NCBI RefSeq assembly: GCF_023184515.1
Contig: NZ_JAAHBP010000010.1
Location: 48,075 to 112,074, forward strand
Direction of reading: 5' to 3'
From: Streptomyces sp. D2-8
GTDB taxonomy: Bacteria > Actinomycetota > Actinomycetes > Streptomycetales > Streptomycetaceae
Length of the DNA: 64,000 nt
Shown piece by piece: positions 27,326-35,935 of this stretch; the stretch's first letter is position 1, and the number at the start of each line of letters is the position of its first letter. Both the position numbers and the translations under genes were made by a program. The notes beneath the pieces were generated by a model, which saw only the letters and a list, made by a program, of their open reading frames with translations, was not told where the DNA came from and made no database searches.

Positions 27326-27856
27326 ATGACTCACGGTATGCGCACGGACACGCACACCCCCCACTTCGGCGACGGAGGAGGCTGGCGGGACTCCGCCACC
27401 CGCTACGCCCTCCTGCCGCTGCGCGTCTTCCTCGGCGTCACCTTCATCTACGCCGGCCTGGACAAACTCACCGACAACGCCTTCATGAAGGACTCCGGTG
27501 CCGGGTCGATCGGCGACATGATGCGTGCCGTACGCGACTCCTCCGCCATTCCCGCCCTGGTCGACCTCTCGCTCAAGAGCCCCGTCGGTTTCGGCTACGC
27601 CATCGCCTTCGGAGAACTGGCCGTCGGCATCGGCACCCTGCTCGGTCTGCTCGCCCGGCTGGCCGCACTCGGCGGCGCGCTGATCTCCCTCAGCCTGTGG
27701 CTGACCGTGAGCTGGGCCTCCGACCCGTACTACTACGGCAACGACCTCGCCTACCTCATGGCCTGGATCCCCCTGATCCTGGCGGGCGCGCCGGTGCTGT
27801 CCCTCGATGCCGCGCTGCGATCGCGACGACGGCACCGAAGCGGCGGCTACCGGTAG
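27326..27856 (+). CDS. DoxX-family integral membrane protein
   Basis: A 176-residue four-helix membrane protein. The DoxX pattern is visible as LRVFLGVTFIYAGLDKL, then GELAVGIGTLLGLLARLAA and a late DLAYLMAWIPLILAG. Some relatives form part of quinol or thiol-oxidising complexes; others are uncharacterised. ATG at 27326 has GAGGCGG ten bases upstream; an ATG 12 bases further in is the alternative. It converges with the small membrane-protein gene at 27871. Confidence 0.84.
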   Translation: MTHGMRTDTHTPHFGDGGGWRDSATRYALLPLRVFLGVTFIYAGLDKLTDNAFMKDSGAGSIGDMMRAVRDSSAIPALVDLSLKSPVGFGYAIAFGELAVGIGTLLGLLARLAALGGALISLSLWLTVSWASDPYYYGNDLAYLMAWIPLILAGAPVLSLDAALRSRRRHRSGGYR

Positions 27857-27870
27857 CAGGCCGCCCACCG

Positions 27871-28095
27871 TCACGCCGGGTCCGCGCCCGTACGCCCGCC
27901 CTGGCGGCGTCGCCGTACGCGGCCCGTCAGGAACGCCACCGCGCCCGCCAGGCACAGCCCGCCCGTGACGAGGGGGATCGCCACGAACCACGGGGTCTCC
28001 CAGGCGCCGCCCGCGTCACCGGCGTAGAGGACGCCCGCGAGCACGAGGACGGTGCCGGCGACCAGCTTTCCGGGCTGGAACTCATGACGTAGCAC
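27871..28095 (-). CDS. Small two-helix membrane protein, coupled to the PspC gene
   Basis: A 74-residue protein with two hydrophobic helices (about 11-26 and 35-58) and a basic Arg-rich tail (RVRRRRQGGR). GTG at 28095 has the excellent site GGAGGTGA just upstream and lies 14 bases inside the end of the upstream PspC-domain gene, which argues for translational coupling. It probably works with that protein in envelope stress sensing, but this is inference from position only. Confidence 0.75.
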   Translation of the reverse strand: MLRHEFQPGKLVAGTVLVLAGVLYAGDAGGAWETPWFVAIPLVTGGLCLAGAVAFLTGRVRRRRQGGRTGADPA

Positions 28096-29467
28096 GGGTC
28101 ACCTCCGCCTGTCCCATGCCGACCCGGAGGTCCAGGTCGACGGTGCCGGACTTCTTGACGCCCTCGGCCGGGGAGAGGGTGATCTCCTTGTGCTGTCCCG
28201 GCTGCACGTCCACGTCCTTCGGGTCGTCGCCCGGCAGCTGGAGGTCGCCGACGCCCACCTCGATGTTCAGCCGCACGGTCACGTCCTCGGGCACGAGCAC
28301 CTTGATCCGGCCCATGCCGACCTCGGCCCGCGTGGTGACCGTCTGCTTCCCCGACACGTCCAGCCCGCTCAGGTCCAGGGTGCCGACGCCGGTACCCAGG
28401 TCGTACTGCCGGCGTACGTCCGCCACCGTGGCGGGCTGCCATGTCGTGCGCGCCCAGTGGGTGTCGATGTCCTTGGGCACGGCCGCCGCCCCGGCGAGCA
28501 GGCCGGCCGTGATGATCGCCAGGAAGATCGAGCCGGCGCCGGTCCGGCCCAGGAAGGCGCTGACGGCTATGCCGAGGCCCAGGACGGCGAGCGCACAGGC
28601 CAGGCCCGTCTGCAGGCTGGTGCCGAGCGGATGCCCGTCCCATGTGCGGCTCGTGCCCAGGGCTCCCGCGAGCAGGGCCAGGAGGAAGACCCAGCCGCCG
28701 ATCCAGCGGGGGCCGCGCGGCCGGGGCGGCCGGGGGCGCTGGGCGGGGATGTCCTCGTGGGTGCCGGGCTGGGTGCCGAGGCTGATGTCGACGGCTGCGG
28801 CGACATCCAGGTCGTGGGTGTCGCGGGGGCCCCACAGGTAGCCCGTGCCGCCGATGTGGGTGCCGTCCTTGACGATCGGGTCGCGCCACCAGGACGGGGA
28901 GGTGCGGAGCGCCGGTGGCGCCTGGGGCTCCGGCGGTGCGTCGGCGGCGGCCTGGGCGGCGATGGGATCGGGGCTGGGAGCGCCGCGCTGGCGCGACCAG
29001 TAACCGGCGCCCGCGAGGATGAGGGAGAGAATGACGGCGAAGGTCAGCACCCCGCCGTTGTTCAGCATCGTCAGGAATACCCCGCAGCCGACCAGCGCGA
29101 ACAGCACGGCCGCCAGGGCCTGGCCGTCGACGCGGCCGGTGAGCAGTTTGCGGACCTCGTTCTCGTCCTCGTCGTCGTACGGGACGAAGAGCCAGGCGAA
29201 GCCGTAGAAGAGAAGGCCGATGCCGCCGGTGGCGGAGAGCACGGCGAGGGTGATGCGGAAGATCACCGGGTCCATGTCGCACTGCCGCCCGAGTCCGGCG
29301 CAGACACCGGCCAGGGTCTTGTGGCGGCGGTCGCGGCGGAACGCGTGCGGCGGCCCGGCCGGGACGGCTTCCTCGGCGGGGGCGGCCGTACCGGGTGCTC
29401 CTCCCTGTCCTCCCGGGTCCGCGCGCCCGGGTCCCGGACCCGTCGCGGCGTGCTCGTGATCGGTCAT
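28082..29467 (-). CDS. PspC-domain membrane protein with LiaF-like C-terminal domain
   Basis: A 461-residue membrane protein. After a Pro/Gly-rich N-terminus, a PspC domain (about 44-100) reads RRHKTLAGVCAGLGRQCDMDP and is followed by several helices. The C-terminal third (about 335-461) is a repetitive beta structure (GVGTLDLSGLDVSGKQT, VGMGRIKVLVPEDV, VGVGDLQLPG) like LiaF/DUF2154 domains, which in Firmicutes inhibit a stress two-component system. It is divergent from a sensor kinase that also carries a PspC domain, so the pair likely forms one envelope-stress circuit. Confidence 0.88.
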   Translation of the reverse strand: MTDHEHAATGPGPGRADPGGQGGAPGTAAPAEEAVPAGPPHAFRRDRRHKTLAGVCAGLGRQCDMDPVIFRITLAVLSATGGIGLLFYGFAWLFVPYDDEDENEVRKLLTGRVDGQALAAVLFALVGCGVFLTMLNNGGVLTFAVILSLILAGAGYWSRQRGAPSPDPIAAQAAADAPPEPQAPPALRTSPSWWRDPIVKDGTHIGGTGYLWGPRDTHDLDVAAAVDISLGTQPGTHEDIPAQRPRPPRPRGPRWIGGWVFLLALLAGALGTSRTWDGHPLGTSLQTGLACALAVLGLGIAVSAFLGRTGAGSIFLAIITAGLLAGAAAVPKDIDTHWARTTWQPATVADVRRQYDLGTGVGTLDLSGLDVSGKQTVTTRAEVGMGRIKVLVPEDVTVRLNIEVGVGDLQLPGDDPKDVDVQPGQHKEITLSPAEGVKKSGTVDLDLRVGMGQAEVTRATS

Positions 29468-29644
29468 GGGTCCATGGTGACGGGCGCGGCGCCCCGGCGG
29501 GAGTCGGAACGACCCTGGCCGGACCCTGATATCGGCCCTGAGAGGCGGCTCGGGAAGCGTTCGAGGGGCGGTCCGCTCAGATCAGGGGAGCCTCAGGGGC
29601 CGACCCTGATGCTCCGGCCTCCCGCACGTGTGACCATCAATGGC

Positions 29645-30937
29645 ATGTCGGAAGCCGCAAGCGCGCCCCTCCCCGAACCGCGGCCGCCGCGCAAGCTCTA
29701 CCGCAGCAGTGACGGACGCTGGCTCGGGGGCGTGGCGCGGGGCCTCGCCGGGCACCTCGGGCTGCCCGTGATCTGGGTACGGCTGGTCTTCGTCGGCCTG
29801 TTCATGGCCGACGGTCTCGGCGCGCTGCTGTACGCCGCGTTCTGGTTCTTCGTCCCGCTCGGCGTCGGCGGTGTCGAGGCGCAGAAGCCGCCGACGCCGG
29901 TGGTCGCGGAGACATCGCCCGACGGCCGCCGCAGACGCGTCGCGCGCAGGCCCGACAAGGGCCAGATCGTGGCCCTGCTCCTCATGGTCGTGGTGGCCAT
30001 GGTCTTCGTGGGCAATGTGAACCTCAGCGGCGGAGCGAGGGCGTACCTCTGGCCGATGGTGCTGGTCGGCGCGGGTGTCGCCCTGGTCTGGCGGCAGGCG
30101 GACAACGCCCGCCGGGCCCGCTGGGTCGAGGTCGGCCGCCGCCGGCGCACGGTCACGCTGCTGCGCTCGGTGGGCGGTGTCCTGCTGGTGACGGCCGGCG
30201 TCTCCGGCATCTTCGTCCTGCAGGGTTCCGCGGCCCACCTCGGCTCCGTCCTGCAGGCGGCCCTCGCCGTCCTCGTCGGCATAACGCTTCTCGCCGGGCC
30301 GTATCTGGTGCGGATGACGCAGGACCTCTCCGAGGAGCGCCTGATGCGTATCCGGGCCCAGGAGCGTGCCGAGGTCGCCGCTCATGTGCACGACTCGGTG
30401 CTGCACACCCTCACCCTGATCCAGCGCAACGCGGAGAACGCGAACGAGGTGCGGCGCCTGGCCCGTGCCCAGGAACGCGACCTGCGCACCTGGCTCTACA
30501 AGCCCGAGGGCACCGGCAAGGACGAGGCCGACGAACCCACCACGCTCGCCGACGCCGTGCGGCGCGACGCGGCCGAGGTGGAGGACAAGCACGGCGTGCC
30601 CATCGAGGTCGTGGTCGTGGGCGACTGCCCGCTCGACGAGAGGATCGCCGCACAGATGCAGGCCGCGCGGGAAGCAATGGTGAACGCCGCCAAGTACGGT
30701 GGCGAGGGCGGCGCCGTACAGGTCTTCGCCGAGGTCGAGGGGAAGACGGTCTTCGTGTCCGTCCGGGACCGCGGCCCCGGCTTCGACCTCGACTCGATAC
30801 CCGCCGACCGGATGGGTGTCAGAGAATCGATCATCGGCCGCATGGAGCGCAACGGCGGCACGGCGCGGCTGCGCGCGGTGCCGGACGGCGGCACGGAGGT
30901 CGAGCTGGAGATGGAGAGGGCGGAGAAGACGTCATGA
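29645..30937 (+). CDS. PspC-domain sensor histidine kinase
   Basis: A 430-residue NarL-type sensor kinase. A PspC domain (about 18-75, SSDGRWLGGVARGLAGHLG) forms the N-terminus and four or more membrane helices follow. The HisKA_3 dimerisation helix has His249 in AAHVHDSVLHTLTLIQ, and the ATPase domain has AMVNAAKYGG (N box) and RDRGPGFD (G box). ATG at 29645 is preferred; the frame is open far upstream only because it is antisense to the divergent gene. The stop overlaps the next start by four bases (ATGA), so it is co-translated with its response regulator. Confidence 0.93.
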   Translation: MSEAASAPLPEPRPPRKLYRSSDGRWLGGVARGLAGHLGLPVIWVRLVFVGLFMADGLGALLYAAFWFFVPLGVGGVEAQKPPTPVVAETSPDGRRRRVARRPDKGQIVALLLMVVVAMVFVGNVNLSGGARAYLWPMVLVGAGVALVWRQADNARRARWVEVGRRRRTVTLLRSVGGVLLVTAGVSGIFVLQGSAAHLGSVLQAALAVLVGITLLAGPYLVRMTQDLSEERLMRIRAQERAEVAAHVHDSVLHTLTLIQRNAENANEVRRLARAQERDLRTWLYKPEGTGKDEADEPTTLADAVRRDAAEVEDKHGVPIEVVVVGDCPLDERIAAQMQAAREAMVNAAKYGGEGGAVQVFAEVEGKTVFVSVRDRGPGFDLDSIPADRMGVRESIIGRMERNGGTARLRAVPDGGTEVELEMERAEKTS

Positions 30938-31674
30938 GCGACCCGACCGAGGCGAACGGTACGGCGGGATCGGCGGAGGCGCCCGGGCCCGCGGAGTCGG
31001 GCGGTGGCCCCGGGCGTCGCGTGCGCGTGGTCCTCGTGGACGACCACCGCATGTTCCGCACGGGGGTCCAGGCCGAGATCGGGCAGACCGAGCAGACCGG
31101 AGTCGAGGTCGTCGGCGAGGCCGCGGACGTCGACCAGGCGGTCACGGTGATCACCGCGACCCGGCCCGAGGTGGTCCTCCTCGACGTGCACCTGCCGGGT
31201 GGGGGCGGCGTCGAAGTGCTGCGCCGCTGCGCCCCGTTGATGGGCGACACCGAACAGCCGGTCCGCTTCCTCGCGCTGTCCGTGTCGGACGCGGCGGAGG
31301 ACGTGATCGGCGTGATCCGCGGCGGGGCCCGCGGGTACGTCACCAAGACGATCACCGGCACGGACCTCGTGGACTCCGTCTTCCGCGTCCAGGAGGGCGA
31401 CGCGGTCTTCTCCCCGCGGCTGGCCGGGTTCGTCCTGGACGCCTTCGCCTCCACGGACGCCCCGCCCGTCGACGAGGACATGGACCGCCTCACCCAGCGC
31501 GAGCGCGAGGTGCTGCGGCTCATCGCGCGGGGCTACGCGTACAAGGAGATCGCCAAGCAGCTGTTCATCTCCGTGAAGACGGTCGAGTCGCATGTCTCGG
31601 CGGTCCTGCGCAAGCTCCAGCTCTCCAACCGGCACGAGCTGACGCGCTGGGCGACGGCTCGCCGCCTCGTCTGA
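30934..31674 (+). CDS. LuxR/NarL-family response regulator
   Basis: A 246-residue response regulator. About 28 Gly/Pro-rich residues precede the receiver domain, with the acidic pair in LVDDHRMF and phosphoacceptor Asp84 in VVLLDVHLPG. The C-terminal helix-turn-helix (about 185-246) has LTQREREVLRLIARGYAYKEIAKQ-type motif followed by ISVKTVESHV. It overlaps the kinase gene by four bases. It probably controls the divergent PspC operon and other envelope-stress genes. Confidence 0.94.
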   Translation: MSDPTEANGTAGSAEAPGPAESGGGPGRRVRVVLVDDHRMFRTGVQAEIGQTEQTGVEVVGEAADVDQAVTVITATRPEVVLLDVHLPGGGGVEVLRRCAPLMGDTEQPVRFLALSVSDAAEDVIGVIRGGARGYVTKTITGTDLVDSVFRVQEGDAVFSPRLAGFVLDAFASTDAPPVDEDMDRLTQREREVLRLIARGYAYKEIAKQLFISVKTVESHVSAVLRKLQLSNRHELTRWATARRLV

Positions 31675-31683
31675 CACCGGCGC

Positions 31684-32742
31684 TCACACGACCCGAGTCG
31701 CCCCCGCGTACGGCATCTCGTCCAGCGGCGCGACGCGTACCGGCGCTGAGGAGTTCGGCGCGTGGATCATGCGGCCGTTGCCCACGTAGATGCCGACATG
31801 GCTGATGCCGGCGTAGAAGAAGACCAGGTCGCCGGGGAGGAGTTCGGAGCGGGAGACGCGGCGGCCGGCGGCGATCTGGGAGTACGTCGTGCGGGGCAGG
31901 GCGACGCCCGCGGCGCGGTACGCGGCCTGGACGAGGCCCGAGCAGTCGAAGGCGTTCGGACCGGTGGCGCCCCAGACGTAGGGGCTGCCGAGCTTCTGGT
32001 AGGCGTAGGAGACGGCCGCGGCCGCGCGGGAGTTGGGCGCCTGGGACGAGACGGAGCCGGGGGCCGCGAGGGTGTCCCGGGCGCCCGTCGAGCGGGAGGC
32101 GCGGTCCTGCGATGCGCCCGGCCGGGAACGTTCCTGCACGCCGAGCCGGGACAGCAGCTGCCGTGCCGAGCCCAGCTTGCCCGTGATCGTTTCCTTGTGC
32201 TGCTTGAGCTCCGTCCGCCGCGACTTCAGCGAGGTCAGCTCGACATGGGCGGCCCCGCGCAGCTGCTCGATCTCCCGGAGCTGCTTGCGTACACGCGCGA
32301 CGGCGGCGTTCTGCCGGTTGCCGGCCCGCTCGACGAACTCGGCGTTCTCGAGGTACCGGTCGGGATCGTCGGACAGCGCGAGCTGCACCGCGGGGTCGAG
32401 GCCGCCGGCGCGGTACTGCGCGGCGGCGACCGAACCCAGGTCGTCGCGGGCGGAGTTGAGCCGCTCCTCCGTGCGCGCCGCCTGGTCCTGGAGGTTCTTC
32501 AGCCGCTGCCCGGCCGCGTCGGCCTTCTCCTTCGCGCCGTTGTACTTCTCGGTGGCGACCTCCGCCTCCTGGTACAGCTTGTCCACCTTGGCCTTGACCT
32601 GGCCGGGGGTGAGCCGGGGCTCGGCGTGTCCGGTTCCGTCGAAGCCCGTCGCCGTCGCCGCGCCCGCGAGGGCGATCGTGGCGGCCGTACGGGCCTTGCC
32701 GCCACCCATCGAGCGCTGTCGGGGCTTGCGGTGCGCTGCCAA
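31684..32742 (-). CDS. Secreted NlpC/P60 peptidoglycan endopeptidase 1
   Basis: A 352-residue cell-wall hydrolase. A signal-type N-terminus (about 1-40) leads into a long coiled coil (about 45-215: KAKVDKLYQEAEVATEKYN), a Ser/Arg linker and a C-terminal NlpC/P60 domain (about 240-352) with the catalytic Cys in FDCSGLVQAAY and His in GISHVGIYVGNG. It should cleave the stem peptide at the gamma-D-Glu to diamino acid bond. TTG at 32742 is chosen because the N-terminus MAAHRKPRQRS matches the paralogue at 38140; ATG at 32709 is an alternative. Unlike that paralogue, no c-di-AMP riboswitch is visible upstream. Confidence 0.9.
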   Translation of the reverse strand: MAAHRKPRQRSMGGGKARTAATIALAGAATATGFDGTGHAEPRLTPGQVKAKVDKLYQEAEVATEKYNGAKEKADAAGQRLKNLQDQAARTEERLNSARDDLGSVAAAQYRAGGLDPAVQLALSDDPDRYLENAEFVERAGNRQNAAVARVRKQLREIEQLRGAAHVELTSLKSRRTELKQHKETITGKLGSARQLLSRLGVQERSRPGASQDRASRSTGARDTLAAPGSVSSQAPNSRAAAAVSYAYQKLGSPYVWGATGPNAFDCSGLVQAAYRAAGVALPRTTYSQIAAGRRVSRSELLPGDLVFFYAGISHVGIYVGNGRMIHAPNSSAPVRVAPLDEMPYAGATRVV

Positions 32743-33163
32743 CTGGAGGCCACGTCCTTTCCTCGACCGCCGACGGGTGCGTGCGGCCGCCGGGGGGAGC
32801 GGACGGGCGGCCTGCGCGTCCGGCGACGGCCCGCACAGGGGGAGCGGATCGCCGCCGGACTTTTCGGCGGTGGTGTCCGACTGCCGCCCCTGGCCCGGGC
32901 GGCGGTGGGGAGCCGGGCACCTGGTGGAGGACGCTAAAGGTCGCCGTGGCGGGCCGGTGGCAGGTGTGCGGAAGTGTTTCGAGAGGACCGGCGGTGACCG
33001 TATGCGACCGTGGTCCCGCCTTGGAGCCGTCGACTTCACTCAGCGTGATGACCGATGCGCCGAATCGTGAGCGAGTGACCGTGATCGGGTGCTATGGGGC
33101 GCATATATGCATCACCGGGCCGGTGTCGGGTGGCCTCGGGGCCCCTGATTAGGCTCCGGCCTC
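32743..33163. other. Divergent 421-bp intergenic region
   Basis: This region separates the NlpC/P60 gene 1 from a small membrane-protein gene. I searched the minus strand for the ydaO consensus (GGTGAATC and CAGCTAACCC) and found neither. It holds a short CCGCCG/CGGCGG hairpin near 32853-32871, a 10-bp palindrome GCATATATGC at 33101-33110, and a possible leaderless -10 TAGGCT at 33150-33155. No gene is supported. Confidence 0.5.
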
Positions 33164-33517
33164 ATGGACGTACTCATCCACCTCTTCGTCGGCCTCCACA
33201 TCATCGGCATCGCCTCGCTCCTGGGCGGCTTCCTCACTCAGATGAAGGCGATGGGCGAGGGTACCGCCCGCTTCACCCCCGCGATGCTGCACGGCGCGCT
33301 CACGATGCTGGTCACCGGTGTGGTCCTGGTCGGTCTCAACCAGGCCGACGACCAGTCCGTGAACAACATCAAGATCGGCGTGAAGCTGGCCCTGCTGATC
33401 ATGATCCTCGGCCTGGTCTATGTGAAGCGGGATGACGAGAAGGTGGACAAGGGCCTCTTCGGCCTGGTCGGCCTGCTGACCACGGCGAACATCTTCATCG
33501 CCGTGCTCTGGGCCTGA
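33164..33517 (+). CDS. Small four-helix integral membrane protein
   Basis: A 117-residue hydrophobic protein with about four membrane helices (starting MDVLIHLFVGLHIIGIASLL) and short charged loops (KRDDEKVDKG). I know it only as a conserved actinobacterial membrane protein with no assigned function. The ATG at 33164 has no ribosome site; TAGGCT eight bases upstream suggests a leaderless mRNA. The last 23 bases overlap the convergent gene. Confidence 0.8.
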   Translation: MDVLIHLFVGLHIIGIASLLGGFLTQMKAMGEGTARFTPAMLHGALTMLVTGVVLVGLNQADDQSVNNIKIGVKLALLIMILGLVYVKRDDEKVDKGLFGLVGLLTTANIFIAVLWA

Positions 33518-34424
33518 CCCGGGCATGCCGGGTGGAGGCGAGGGCCCAGGCGGTGCATCCGAGCCACGCGGCCACCGCGATCCACAGCAGCACCTCTCCG
33601 GCGACATCGAGCCAGGGGACGTCGAGGGCGGCGGCGACCGCCAGGGCGGCCGCCGCTGTCACGGCGGCGGCGAACACGGTCGCCCACCGCCGCGCGTCGT
33701 AGCCGTGCCGGGGCCAGAACAACTCGGCGAGGAGCAGGGCGACGCAGGCGATCAGCGCGAGCACGAGCAGCGTGACGGTCGTCGTGCGCAGGGTGGCGAA
33801 GTTCTCCTCGTTCCACAGGTACAGGCGCGCGCTGTCGGCGTCGAGGAGCTTCGCCCCGGCCAGTGCGGAGACGGCCAGGGCGCCGGCCGCGAGCCAGTGG
33901 TCCCCGCGCCCCTCCTCCACCTGCCGGGGCTGGAAGCGGAACAGGGCGAAGCAGTAGAGGGCGAGTCCCAGCCAGAACAGCACCAGGGCCGCGTGGGCGA
34001 GCCAGGCCGCCGCATCGGCCGCGGCGAGCGTGGCGCCGAGCACGGCGAGCCCCTGGGTGGCCACGCAGCGCAGGAACACCGTTCCCCGCCGCCCCTCGGC
34101 CTCCGCGGCGAGCAGCACCGCCCAGAGCAGCATGCCGAGCGCCAGCAGCGCCCCGGCCAGGGTCTGCGGGCCGGCCGCGGAGAAGCCGGTGCCGAGGACG
34201 GCGGTCGCCGCCACGGCGGTGAGCGCGGCCGGCGTCTCCGCCCGCCACCCGCCGTGCGTCCGCTGGGCGAGGCCCGCGGCGGCCACCACCCAGGCCGCGC
34301 AGGCCAGGGCGAGGGCGATGCGGGAGAGGACCTCGTAGCCCGCCGAGTCGAGACCGACCGACACGATGCCGGTCGCCAGCGCATACGTCGCCCACCAGGT
34401 GGCAAACGGGGAGGGACCGGACAT
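33495..34424 (-). CDS. Multi-pass membrane protein, possibly TDT/SLAC1-like
   Basis: A 309-residue protein with about nine or ten hydrophobic helices (FATWWATYALATGIVSVGL at the N-terminus). The ALATGIVSVG start and overall helix count resemble tellurite-resistance/dicarboxylate transporter (TDT, SLAC1-type) proteins, but this is by eye and weak. TAGCAT lies seven bases before the ATG at 34424, suggesting a leaderless start. It overlaps the convergent small membrane protein gene by 23 bases. If not TDT, it is simply an unclassified membrane protein. Confidence 0.75.
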   Translation of the reverse strand: MSGPSPFATWWATYALATGIVSVGLDSAGYEVLSRIALALACAAWVVAAAGLAQRTHGGWRAETPAALTAVAATAVLGTGFSAAGPQTLAGALLALGMLLWAVLLAAEAEGRRGTVFLRCVATQGLAVLGATLAAADAAAWLAHAALVLFWLGLALYCFALFRFQPRQVEEGRGDHWLAAGALAVSALAGAKLLDADSARLYLWNEENFATLRTTTVTLLVLALIACVALLLAELFWPRHGYDARRWATVFAAAVTAAAALAVAAALDVPWLDVAGEVLLWIAVAAWLGCTAWALASTRHARVRPRARR

Positions 34425-34459
34425 AGCGCCGATGCTAGAGAGCGCCGCGCGCGTTACGA

Positions 34460-34483
34460 GAGGGGCACGCGCGCGTGCCCCTC
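34460..34483. terminator. 24-bp perfect palindrome, probable terminator
   Basis: GAGGGGCACGCG and its exact reverse complement abut without a loop, flanked by AAAAA on the plus-strand 3' side. It sits between the ABC remnant and the minus-strand membrane-protein gene and may stop transcripts of the remnant; the T-run would precede rather than follow on that strand. Confidence 0.4.
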
Positions 34484-34557
34484 AAAAACGTGACGGGACT
34501 TCTGTAGGTTCTCAGCACTCTTGTCCGGTCGAGTTCTCGTGGGCTGGGCGTTCGTCA

Positions 34558-34905
34558 TCACTTCTCATCGATTTGTCCGCGCGGTTTTCTCATTGCCGTG
34601 TCCGGTCCCTGGCGGTGGTCAGGCCGTTGGGGTGGCCCAAGAGGCGACAGGACAGCCGGCACGAGCACCCCGAACGACGTCACACCAGGACCCTGACCTG
34701 CTGTCCCCGCGTCGGACTTCAGGAGCGTGGCGAGGATCCTCACGGTCGTGGTCTTGCCCGCCCCGTTGGAGCCGAGCAGGGCGAAGATGTTGCCCCGCGC
34801 CACCTCGAAGTCCAGGCCGCGCAGCACTTCGAACTTCCCGTACGACTTCTCCAGACCCTGCACGCGAATCGCCGGACCGGCGATCGATTGGGTCACCATG
34901 GTCAT
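34558..34905 (-). pseudogene. Truncated ABC transporter ATPase (DrrA-like) remnant
   Basis: The first about 69 codons match the N-terminus of a drug-type ABC ATPase: EKSYGKFEVLRGLDFEV, then Walker A GSNGAGKTTTV and RILATLLKSDAGTA. Homology stops near 34700, and what follows up to the stop at 34558 has no Walker B, signature or switch motifs. A full ATPase would need about 300 residues. GGAGGA before the ATG at 34905 and an intact upstream operator show a once-functional gene that lost its 3' part and any partner permease. The residual 115-residue ORF is unlikely to be functional. Confidence 0.75.
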
Positions 34906-35237
34906 TTTCCTCCTTCGCGGAGCTTTCCAGTCGGCTGTGAGGAAGCTCCTGCAGGGAGGATGGAGGGTTGACCCAGCGTCAAGGTCAAGCCGGCCCCGAA
35001 CTGCGACACCGCTCTGCCTGGCTCCGTTCACTTCAAGCAGCAGCGAGTGTCTGCCCGTTTGGGCAGCAGTCGGCGATCTCGAGACTCGTGGATGTTCAAG
35101 AGAAGTGAGGTCAAGTCCCCCACATTGCCGGGTGCCGGAAAGCAGCGCGCAGGCCGTCTGCCGTGCCCGGCAGATGAGGGGGCGCCCTCGGACGGTCATG
35201 ATGGGCCGCGGGAGATGAGATAGCGAGGCGGGGAACA
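34906..35237. other. 332-bp intergenic region upstream of the ABC remnant
   Basis: It holds the leader of the ABC remnant with the TTGAC-N5-GTCAA dyad and small hairpins (CTGCCC/GGGCAG near 35055 and TGCCGGG/CCCGGCA near 35127-35168). No gene is supported on either strand. Confidence 0.45.
34968..34982 (-). promoter_or_regulatory. Dyad operator in the ABC remnant promoter
   Basis: TTGAC-CCAGC-GTCAA with a further TTGACC half-site beside it lies 63 bases before the ATG. The layout resembles MerR- or TetR-type operators controlling drug exporters. The regulator gene is not in this window. Confidence 0.35.
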
Positions 35238-35582
35238 GTGACCGATGTGTTCGACAGGGCCGTGGACGTGTTCATGGTGGCCGTGGGGCTGGGGTGCGTG
35301 GGGCTGGGATGCTGGGCCGTGCTCCGGCCGCGTCGGCCACCGGAGCCGATCCAGGGGCCTGTGTGGGGGGTTCGCGCCTGGGGGCTCGGCTTTGTCCTGC
35401 TGGGAATCTCCATCGCCGTTGAGACGGTGACCCTGATGGCTGGCGGGGAGCCGGGCCGGGTGGCGGACATGACCCGCTGGGTCGCCGGGCCGCTCGTAGT
35501 CGGCTCGATCCTGGCTGCCTTCGTCGCCCGGCGGCGGGAGCGCCGTCGGGACCGGGCCGTTCATGAGCGGCGGCCGCAGTGA
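35238..35582 (+). CDS. Small membrane protein, first gene of a three-gene operon
   Basis: A 114-residue protein with about three hydrophobic helices (MVAVGLGCVGLGCWAVL near the N-terminus) and a very basic end (RRRERRRDRAVHERRPQ). GTG at 35238 follows GGCGGGG. The stop overlaps the next start (GTGA, four bases). I recognise no family. Together with the next two genes it forms a tightly overlapped unit between the ABC remnant and the second NlpC/P60 gene that looks accessory. Confidence 0.68.
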   Translation: MTDVFDRAVDVFMVAVGLGCVGLGCWAVLRPRRPPEPIQGPVWGVRAWGLGFVLLGISIAVETVTLMAGGEPGRVADMTRWVAGPLVVGSILAAFVARRRERRRDRAVHERRPQ

Positions 35583-35935
35583 ACCGGTCCGCTTCCTGGA
35601 GCGAGGCGACGCTTGTGGCCGCGGCTTGCTGGGCGGTCAGCGGCCTGGGATACGGTGTGCTCGCCGCCCTCGAAGAGCCTCACCTGTCCGTTGCGCCATT
35701 CATCGGAATGGGGCTCGTCCAGTGGCTCTGGGCGCGTCACCGCTTCTGGTCGGCAGCGGTCGCAGCCGGCCTCGCAGGGGCTGTCGTGCTGTTCGGGCTC
35801 GTTGACGTTCTGCGGCTGGAGCTGAGCCGGTACGTCGCGGACGCGCTGGCCACGGGGGCCGCGGCGACCGCCTCCGTAGCCGTGCTCACCCTGGTGGGGC
35901 GCGTGAGAGGACGCCGTCGTGCCGCCGCACGGTGA
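35579..35935 (+). CDS. Small membrane protein, second gene of the operon
   Basis: A 118-residue protein with three or four hydrophobic helices (ATLVAAACWAVSGLGYGVL, FIGMGLVQWLWA, then two more) and a basic C-terminus (RVRGRRRAAAR). GTG at 35579 overlaps the previous stop by four bases and its own end overlaps the next gene by 17 bases. No family is recognised. Translational coupling on both sides is the main evidence that it is real. Confidence 0.66.
   Translation: MNRSASWSEATLVAAACWAVSGLGYGVLAALEEPHLSVAPFIGMGLVQWLWARHRFWSAAVAAGLAGAVVLFGLVDVLRLELSRYVADALATGAAATASVAVLTLVGRVRGRRRAAAR

Noticed and set aside
27466..27490. TTGTCGGTG on the minus strand inside the DoxX gene as another PafBC site
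   Set aside because: It lies in coding sequence, and the base stretch eight bases downstream is CAGGCC, not TANNNT.
28190..29644. Upstream extension of the PspC sensor kinase frame by about 485 codons
   Set aside because: It is antisense to the divergent PspC/LiaF-like gene, and the domain homology starts after the ATG at 29645.
32743..33163. A second c-di-AMP riboswitch before NlpC/P60 gene 1
   Set aside because: The key ydaO motifs GGTGAATC and CAGCTAACCC are absent on the minus strand.
33495..34493. Plus-strand 322-codon frame opposite the TDT-like membrane protein
   Set aside because: Its product is Gly/Arg/Glu-rich with no domain, whereas the minus strand gives a coherent series of membrane helices.
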